A stretch of DNA of 64,000 nt from Dichotomocladium elegans (taxonomy: Eukaryota; Mucoromycota; Mucoromycetes; Mucorales; Lichtheimiaceae): assembly GCA_025716815.1 (NCBI GenBank), contig JAIXMN010000019.1, positions 1 through 64,000 of the forward strand, read 5' to 3'. The stretch's first letter is position 1; every line of letters starts with the position of its first letter. The translations under genes were made by a program, and so were the position numbers. The notes beneath the pieces were generated by a model, which was given only the letters and a program-made list of their open reading frames with translations, was not told the DNA's origin and made no database searches. Positions 56,668 through 64,000 of this stretch are shown one piece after another.

Positions 56668-59097
56668 ATGGAAGATTCAGTCCTTTATCATTTCGCTACA
56701 GTCAAACAAACACGGCACAATCGAGAAGAAATGTACGTTCCTCCTAATGTTTGTTGATCTTCCTCGAGGATTCTCAAATGCCTATAACTCATTGCTGTGG
56801 TAACATAATAAACTGTCAACTATAGTGAATATGATTTGCAGCTGCGCCAGCAACCGAAACGATCTCGCATGTGCGGTGTTGGCGAGAAAGGTGAGTGTGC
56901 CTACACCGGGACTTCAGGGCGTTGACCGTACCTAATCGACTAACGAATTCAGCACGCAGCTGACAGGAGACCGATAGATCCTCCACGTACGTGTAATTTA
57001 TCTATTTAACAATAGTCATCGTGAGAGAGCTTTCATTCACTGTCCTCCTGCTTTAGCAATTGTGCAACTGAAAGTCATTGACCCCAATCTTCCATCGTCT
57101 GACCAAATGTGAGTTTCTTCACGCTTTTAATGTGTATTTTTGGTGTCACACAACAAATCGATCGGCTTGTCGAGGCGTCGTTGTAGCCTGCGATTACAAA
57201 AGTCGCAAGAAATTTAACGCTTCGCTGTTTTCTTTCCTCCAGTTCCTTTCTTCAGAATCCGTATTATTTCATGTATGCATCGCTCATGGCCGCTGACCTC
57301 GACGAGGAACTCCATTTGCTGCGGGATGGCAAGACGCGCAGTACAACAGGATCGGTAGTATCGTCGCTGTATCATTTGAAGGACATCGATAATTCGGACG
57401 CCGGCTTCTTTGTTTTCCCTGATCTCTCGGTGCGGGTGGAAGGCAATTACAGGCTCAAACTTAGTCTTTTTGAAATCATTGGGTATATTGAAATAGGATA
57501 CATTGTCTCTTGCTGTGGTATAAGGACTAGCACGCTGACTGCTTTGTATGCATGTGCGGATGCGCCTGTAATACGATACCTGTAGAAAGGACGTATATCA
57601 CTGTAGGTCTATTATATCTAATGTCTTTGTCGTTTATTCAGCGAAAAAGTAAGTACATGTACCCTTTTAATAAGGGTAAAAAAAGCTGTTCCATTGCATT
57701 AACAACTATCCAGGTTCCCGGGTATGGAGGAGTCGACCTTTTTGTCGCGCGCATTTGCAGACCAAGGTCTGAAGATTCGGATCCGAAAGGAGCTGCGCCG
57801 ACAACGAAGAAAGAATAGCCGCAGAAAAGATTCAGATGAGCAAAATACAGTATTAGATGCAGAAGAAGATAAGAGCATTAAGCGAATACGGAACGAGGAG
57901 CAAGGGCAGGAGCAAGGACAACAGCAGCAGCCCCACCACACATTGCCTGAGCTAATGCCATCGGGGAGACCAGCCGCTCAGAACTCCGCCCGTCCAGGTA
58001 CAAATGAAAGGCAGGTATCACTTTATCGCAGCAGCAAGTATTATGTCTACCCATCGTCATCTCCATCGAAAAGCTATCACACGCCTGAGCATGCAATCAT
58101 GAGCGTACCGCCCATACCACCTGCTCCGGCCATGTATTCGCAAAGCAGAGAGAACTCGAGTGAACCGCGCTACCCAAACCAGTACGATACACGGCTAGAC
58201 GAAAAAGTCCAATCGCAGCAATCATCACCACAACAACCTCCTCGACACCAGCAACAGCATCATATGCTTAATCGTACTTACAGTGGCGAGTACATGTCCA
58301 CGACTGATACTCCGAAGGCAAACAAGCATCCTTACCCTGTCCAACGTTGGGACGATACAGCAGTTACAGCCGATTTGAACTGGCGGCGAACGGGAGAGGA
58401 CCGAGTGTATGGTTACAACGGCACTGTTAACCGGGGTAGTAGTGGTAATAATACCATAGCTACAGCTACTGTTACCGACCTTTCCGATAAAATACCTACT
58501 CACACCGTCGTCACGGGAGGTTGGTAAATGGTTGCGGTGTACTTTTGCCTGAATCTCAATTTTTTTCCGGCAGATCCCCATGATAGAAAAGAGGATACAA
58601 CAACAACAACAACAACCACAGCAGCAGCAGCAGTAGTAGCGGCCGACGGGCAACCAAAAGATCTCTACGTCTATTCCCATTCTTCGCGCTGTCCAATATC
58701 GTCCGATCCCTTTTACCATACTACTAGCACGACTACTACCCAATTTACCAGACACGTGGAGATCTCCACAGGCTCGACAGTGGCGGGGTCGTACCCGACG
58801 CTTCATCCGCCACTCTTAGTCCCGAACGATCGCTTATCTTTGCTGTCGCCATCATCTTCTTCCTCTCCAGCGGTCCACGCGAAAGTAGCGACAGTACCGA
58901 CCCATCAAAGCCGCTCGCCTGCACATGGGTTCGTAGAGAAGCCCCAACCCCAGCGAGGGTCGAATATCAACAATCTCTTAACTCAAATGCGCATAGAACA
59001 GCGAGAGAGTGAGGCCCGAGGCATGGCAACATGGACCGAGCGTTGCACCAACGAGAGACTAGAGCCGCAAAGCAATAGCAATAGTAGTGGTGATTGA
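56668..59097 (+). CDS. Velvet-domain transcription factor
   Basis: Velvet proteins bind DNA through an NF-kB-like fold and couple development with secondary metabolism in fungi. About eight exons are needed. The domain reads in order: EYDLQLRQQPKRSRMCGVGE, KADRRPIDPPPIVQLKVIDP, NPYYFMYASLM, AGFFVFPDLSVRVEGNYRLK then LSLFEI, VYHCRSIISNVFVVYSAKKF and PGMEESTFLSRAFADQGLKI followed by RIRKELRRQRR. Every hallmark of the family is present, including RMCG and DRRPIDPPP. The start at 56668 (MEDSVLYHFATVKQTRHNRE) gives a short leader, so the domain begins near residue 23. After it comes a long basic, then Gln/Ser/Thr/Pro-rich tail (57.8-59.1 kb) with CAA/CAG and ACA repeats. A last intron lies near 58524-58573. 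Which velvet subgroup (VosA, VelB, VelC or VeA) is unclear. Confidence 0.95.
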
Positions 59098-59436
59098 CTA
59101 GTTGGGCTATAAAACGCAAGAAAATGTAGCTTAATAAATTTCACACAAGTCGGAAAGTGCGCGTGCAACACACACACACTCACAGAGAGAGATGAACATG
59201 GATGGTATGGGAGCAACTCCTTCAGTCTCTTTTGAGTTTATTTTTTGTATAAAACAAGGTGTGATAGCAGAAGGGTAGAGAAAGGGAAAAGGGAAAGTGA
59301 GAGGGGTTGATATGTGGGAATGCACGCATGTGTATGAACGTCCAGACGTAACAACGCAAAAACACCAACATCGACACGAGCGAACGAAAATAAAGGTCTG
59401 ACAAGAGACAAAAGAAGAAATGACAAACTGCTACTA

Positions 59437-60171
59437 TTATGGAATCAATACAAAATCATCGTCAACGGTATTTGGTTCAAAATCTGAAGAATCCCACGAA
59501 GAATCAGCAAAAAGGGCGAAATCGGAGAAGACAGTATCGTCGCTAGAAACGTCCGTAGAGAACACGGGTTCTTCGGTGTTGAGATTGGAAAATAATACGG
59601 GTTGTTCGGGGATGCTTGGGAATAAGTCCAGGTTCTGCGTTTCGTCAGATCCGATGATAATGGGATCGTCCGGATCTTTGGTTATCCGAATAGCGTTGCA
59701 ATTGCGTTGTCGTGGTCGATCTGGGGAGGTATCGATGATGGTCATCATGTGGCGGCGGCGTAAAGGACGGATAGGGAGATAAGGCTCATAGCGGGAAACG
59801 GTTGTTGTAGAGTTACGAGAGGTAGTCGGGGCATCCAGGTGATGAGAATATTCGTTAAGTAAGTAGTCAAGGTCAGGTCGAAGCGAGTGAGGCTGCGTCG
59901 GGCTCATAACAGTGAGGCTGGCAAGGCTAGGCAAGAACACAGACTCCGAGGAACCGCCTGTGGATGAGGGCGGACGCTCGTCATCTGGAATTCGAAATGG
60001 AAATGCGGGGCAGCCATAGCGACTTGACTGGTCTGGAATTGGGTAGTGCTTGAAGTCATGATGATGGTAATGAGAAGAAGACGAAGGGATAATAACCCTG
60101 TGAGGAGGAATGGTTGCTTGTTTTTTGGGTAGGGGATGCTTTTCTTTCGGGTCAAGCACAGCACGGCGCAC
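59437..60171 (-). CDS. Hypothetical 244-residue acidic Ser/Asp-rich protein
   Basis: Single open exon without a recognised domain. The N-terminus is basic and His/Pro-rich (MRRAVLDPKEKHPLPKKQ). The middle contains SLRPDLDYLLNEYSHHLDAP. A basic patch is at PYLPIRPLRRRHMMTIID, and the C-terminal third is strongly acidic with Phe and Leu among the acids (STDVSSDDTVFSDFALFADS then SSDFEPNTVDDDFVLIP). Such acidic, aromatic-spotted tails resemble transcription activation regions. It converges with the velvet gene; stop codons are 340 bases apart. The start could be later. Function unknown. Confidence 0.6.
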   Translation of the reverse strand: MRRAVLDPKEKHPLPKKQATIPPHRVIIPSSSSHYHHHDFKHYPIPDQSSRYGCPAFPFRIPDDERPPSSTGGSSESVFLPSLASLTVMSPTQPHSLRPDLDYLLNEYSHHLDAPTTSRNSTTTVSRYEPYLPIRPLRRRHMMTIIDTSPDRPRQRNCNAIRITKDPDDPIIIGSDETQNLDLFPSIPEQPVLFSNLNTEEPVFSTDVSSDDTVFSDFALFADSSWDSSDFEPNTVDDDFVLIP

Positions 60172-61798
60172 ACCAGTGAATAACTCTAGTGTTTAGTCAC
60201 TTGTGTCAGTCGTCTTTTTGGGGGGAATGGTTGCCTTTTCCTTTCAGGTTTGAGAAGAGGCACGACCGTAAAAGAGGACGACAGGGGTTGGGATGGGGAA
60301 GAAGGAAGATATGAGAGGAAAGAAAGAAAGAAGAGAAAAAAACCAGAAATGAAGGAGGGGGTGAGTGGTTAAAGAAAAGGACGACAGCTCAGCGCGTCAC
60401 CGCCCCTGGCTTGGCTGTCTGATGTATTGTAATCCTTCTATACAGTGAAACGCGGTGAATTATTTCGCCACATATGCTCTGTTTCCCGAAATAACATTTG
60501 ATGCCAATTCCTCAGTCTGCGCGTAGATAATGGTGCATTTGCTCACTTGCAATCGCCGTCGCGTCGGGGAAAAGAGACCTGGGCTTTCACCAAAGTACCT
60601 TGTTACTGTTTCCGGTGATTGCTCACCCATATTTGTGAAGTTGATTTATTTCATCGGTGACGTGTACAACTTCGTATCACTATCCAGTATCATCCCATGA
60701 CTACGCGCGCAAAAAAATAGGGTAGTTTAGGAAGCCACTCTGCGCACTCATCCTCTCAGCATATGTCACTCATTGTGCGGTAATTTTGTTGCTGAACTAC
60801 TTCAGCCCCACATTTTCGTAGAGAATCTTAAGCTGATCTCATCCGCATATCCCTGACTTACAATAACATGTCATATGACTGTATTTGTGATAATCGCAAT
60901 GGTACTCAATTCCATGCGCCATTCGTAATCTTCATACTGCATTCACCCTGCTGATTCCTAATGGTAGCACCTCCATATCGTTTTAGGCATGTCTGAGTTT
61001 CTGAGCGGATTGAGGAGCCCAAAATGCGTGGGGGAGACAATAGATCAGGGACCGAACGCCGAAAACACCAGCTTTGAGTTCGAAGACATTGCGCGCCTTC
61101 TGTACAGTTATGCACGGGAAAGACATCATTATTTGCCTACCAAATAATCAATAGAAAGAAAAGATAAAAATAAAGGTCTTCATCCATGATCTCGAGCGCC
61201 TCATCCTCTTTTATGCTTTTCTTTAATTTCGGGTGAATTGGCCACCCATCTCCTTGAGGGGAAGTATAGCAGCGGTCCTTCACGTAGCTATCCCTGTTAC
61301 GAGCTGTTTACCGAGCCTAACCCAAGTACCTCGAGAGGAGAGCATATTGGCTCTGGGTGTGACCGTGGTTTGGCTTCCTCCGTTGCTTCCCCGGATGCTT
61401 CTGCCGCTGGTGCTGTCGTTGGTCCTAGTCGTCCCTCGTCGTCCCTTTCTCCAACCCTTCCGCCGTCGATGCTCCACAGCTCCGGATCCTTCCTTTCCTC
61501 CTGTTCCGCCATTGTTACCGCAATGGTACACCTAGTTAGCTCCGGGATAAGTTGAAGGGTATGAAGGGTCTGGAATTCTCTGTCGACTAACGGCTTTCTT
61601 TATTTTTGAAAATAAAGTACAGTGCACATACAGATTGTGTGAGATCAAATGATTTGAAAAGAGCATATTTTCCCATTAACAAGCGATCCAGTACCCATTT
61701 ATATACAAAGTTAATTGCTCAATACCAGAGGAAAACATATCGAGAACGAAAAAGGCAAGTTTGTAAATTTTAATACTGGAAATAGCATGCATCGATCA
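60172..61798. other. Intergenic region with a GC-rich Ser/Pro-coding patch
   Basis: About 1.6 kb between the hypothetical gene and DDB1. Most of it is AT-rich. A patch at 61233-61555 is GC-richer and open in several frames at once; one plus frame is Ser/Ala/Pro-rich (SRSYPCYELFTEPNPSTSRG then SSVASPDASAAGAVVGPS). It may be a remnant of a cell-wall-type protein or just biased DNA. No stop-free gene could be built by adding neighbouring exons. Confidence 0.4.
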
Positions 61799-64000
61799 TT
61801 AGCGATTGTTCCCTAATTCTCGAATGATGGACTCGAGTTTTTCAACAGTGCATGGAAGTGATATTCCTTCGGCTAGGTCACCACCGCCGTTGATCACTTT
61901 TTCTTTCTGTGTGCGGGTCAGCTTCAAGAATTTCTCAATCACGTCGCCATCGATGAAGTTGTGTGCGTCGCTTTTACGAATGCTATTGTTGAACATTCTC
62001 CAAGTGCGGTGATCCAGGTCGCCAACGCGTGGTGCCACTTTGAGGATGTTCTGCTGCACAGAAAGAAGAAAGTCATACTGGTCCTGGGCCAGGGACGTAA
62101 TTACTCCAATGGCGCCGCTTGCGGTTGCATAAACGAATTGTGTATCTATTATCTTGCGTTTGTCATCAATATTTCTGGCCCGTTCAACCAGCGCGCCTAT
62201 TTTCTACCATGAGCACGATTTTTCACATTGAAGCCAGTTTCCACTTGCCTTGCTTGATACAGTTGATCTGATCGCCTAGATGGAACTCGCCTACTAGTTC
62301 CAACTGCTTGGAATCTACATTATCCCCTGTCCGCCGTCTCATCGTGAACAGATTGTAGCACACCTCCGCACCGAGATAAATGTTGTCTTCGAGGATCTTA
62401 ACAGTATGCATATATTCAGGATTATAATCGCGCGCCACTCTCTGGAATGTCACGTCGCCACCATTGTCTGCTTTGATGAGGGACATAGATTGCACCATGT
62501 CCCCTACGAGAATCATATCATTTTTGGTATCAATGCTGAGAGCAATGGCGTTGCCATGGTGTTTTGGAACCAGTTGAAGACGCTTTCCTGGATCGTCATC
62601 AATTTTTATCTTGTCCAGATAGTAAAGCTATATCGAGATCATGTATGATGAGTTGATCGAAGGTTCATAGCGTAAAGGCTTACATGGCCACCGATAGACA
62701 TAACCACAGAATTAAAGAACGGCTTCATGCTGTATACAACATTAGGAGTGGGCACAGCATCAATTAGTTTGTAAATTGAATTGGATAGCACTTGGAATGC
62801 CAGCACGCGGCCAGTCAATTGATCCTTATCATTCGGATCGGTGATTGCTGTTCCAATGAAAACAAGTTCTGACTCGAGTTCAGGAATGTAGGCGGTAGTC
62901 ATGCTCTCCACTACTTCGTTCTCCAGGAGATTGTGCGTCTTCATATCTGTGTATATATTGCTTAAGTACAATTCCTATAATACTGTTGCTAGGACGTATA
63001 CCTTGAAGTGTCCGTGCATCAAATATGCGTATCCATCCAGTGAATTTTTCAAATCCGTCGTCAGGATTGCGCTGGACATTCGATGTCCCAACCACTAGAG
63101 TTTTTGAACTTTCATGATATACAATCCGACGACCCATCTGATTGCCAAGAGAGATTTTTGTGAAATTCAGTTTACGGATCGGATTGATATAGCCGAAAAT
63201 GAGCGCTCTGTCTGTGCTCACTACGACACCATTATGAACTGTACTATTGAATCGATTACATGAGCGCAGTTCCTTCACATAAAAACTGGTAAATAAGTAC
63301 TCAAAATCTCGTTCTTGTCCATCAAATGATTTACCTTGGCGTTCACTGCAGAAAAGTTCAGTTGTTTGGCTTCGCTAGTGATAATTGTAGGCCGATCAGA
63401 CGCTGCGAATATACAACGGGCGCCGTTATGGATGAGCGTATGCAACGATGCTGTCTGCGTTCCAAGTGTGATCTCCTTCCTGTTATGAAGCGATCCGCTA
63501 TTTATTTGATAATAGACAATCTGTCCATCACCTAATTCGTTTTTGAAAAATTAAAATCGATATTTTATACGATTTTGACAAGAATTTACCAAGCGTTAAA
63601 AATAGATAATCGACATTCTCCAATTTCGAAAGCAACGCAGTGTGTGGAATTCGGCCATCGGCGAGGGTATCTTTACTCGTGACCATCAGACTTGGCAGGT
63701 TTAATAAATGTACAGTTTCGCCTCCCCAGAATCCTACAGCAAGGAATTCAGATTGTTTCTGCTCATTAAGAGGAGAAATGTCTAGACAGGAAATTTCATG
63801 GTCGAAATGCTTTGATCTAATTTTTCACTTTATTAATTGTACGTTATAACACTGTTATCGACTGCATCGATCAATCAACTTACCCTTTATGGACAAGGCG
63901 TCCATGCATGACCTCAAGATAGTGTACAACACCTAACCCTGATGAGATAGCAATTTGGGCATCATGTACTGTTGCCACTGTGATGACTTCGTTTGGCTTC
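61799..64000 (-). CDS. DDB1: DNA damage-binding protein 1 (DDB1), C-terminal part, cut by the window edge
   Basis: DDB1 is the triple beta-propeller adaptor of CUL4 ubiquitin ligases. On the minus strand the gene enters at the right edge and ends at 61799. Visible blocks in order are: LIFGYINPIRKLNFTKISLG, GRRIVYHESSKTLVVGTSNV, LESELVFIGTAITDPNDKDQ then LTGRVLAFQVLS, DMILVGDMVQSMSLIKADNG, VARDYNPEYMHTVKILEDNI then YLGAEVCYNLFTMRRR, and ELVGEFHLGDQINCIKQG. The C-terminus holds HRTWRMFNNSIRK, HNFIDGDVIEKFLKLTRTQK and CTVEKLESIIRELGNNR, matching the DDB1 C-terminal domain (FIDGDLIE..L). Several introns are evident. The N-terminal part, including the CUL4-contact propeller, lies outside the window or in its last few hundred bases. 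Confidence 0.92.

Noticed and set aside
61233..61555. Three overlapping ORFs in a GC-rich patch as a real gene
   Set aside because: Openness in several frames reflects base composition; no exon set gives a recognisable protein.
1..64000. CRISPR arrays, prokaryotic operons, prophage or biosynthetic gene cluster
   Set aside because: No spaced direct repeats, no prokaryotic gene organisation, and no backbone enzyme such as a PKS or NRPS; intron-rich eukaryotic genes throughout.

Overview
The window looks like nuclear DNA of a filamentous fungus from an early-diverging lineage; Mucoromycota is my best guess, an inference from gene content and layout. Genes are split by many short introns (about 50-110 nt, mostly GTAAGT/GTATGT...YAG). 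They lie on both strands, about one per 2.5-3 kb, with short intergenic gaps and no operon logic. MED23, which budding yeast lacks, sits beside fungal-specific genes such as a velvet factor. No rRNA, tRNA, CRISPR or prokaryotic feature was found.

Layout. 0-3.8 kb: a broken PIF/Harbinger transposase, a PIH1-domain gene and a mitochondrial helical-repeat protein. 3.8-11.2 kb: two tandem secreted subtilases with PA domains. 11.4-18.1 kb: POM33/TMEM33, TYW3, ARPC2, a lysophosphatidate acyltransferase (SLC1 type) and an IAH1-type SGNH esterase. 18.2-25 kb: a small membrane ORF, a YANK/STK32 kinase and a CCX/NCKX-type cation/Ca2+ exchanger. 26.8-27.4 kb: an unrecognised small protein ending in a CaaX box. 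28.8-35.7 kb: MED23. 35.8-39.8 kb: SF3B4, a TMEM14-family protein and a secreted multicopper oxidase. 39.8-41.8 kb: gene-poor DNA with a diverged dispersed repeat whose partner lies near 12.8 kb. 41.8-49.2 kb: ATG1, TIF6 (eIF6), SDH assembly factor 2 and pyrroline-5-carboxylate reductase. 49.5-55.3 kb: an unassigned coiled-coil/helical protein and YTM1/WDR12. 56.7-60.2 kb: a velvet factor and a convergent acidic Ser/Asp-rich protein. 61.8 kb to the end: the C-terminal part of DDB1, cut by the window edge.

The genes are mostly unrelated housekeeping functions: ribosome biogenesis (TIF6, YTM1), splicing (SF3B4), transcription (MED23, velvet), actin branching (ARPC2), lipid synthesis, autophagy and mitochondrial assembly. 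The only clear functional cluster is the tandem protease pair. I did not find a convincing new multi-gene system. The observations most worth checking are: an internal duplication in MED23 with introns at matching positions; at least four introns whose reading phase requires a GC-AG boundary; tiny exons that carry essential motifs; the orphan CaaX protein; and the two-copy dispersed repeat.

Exon limits were worked out by eye from reading frame, splice consensus and family motifs. Gene ends are firm where a stop codon is visible; some inner boundaries may be off by a few bases.
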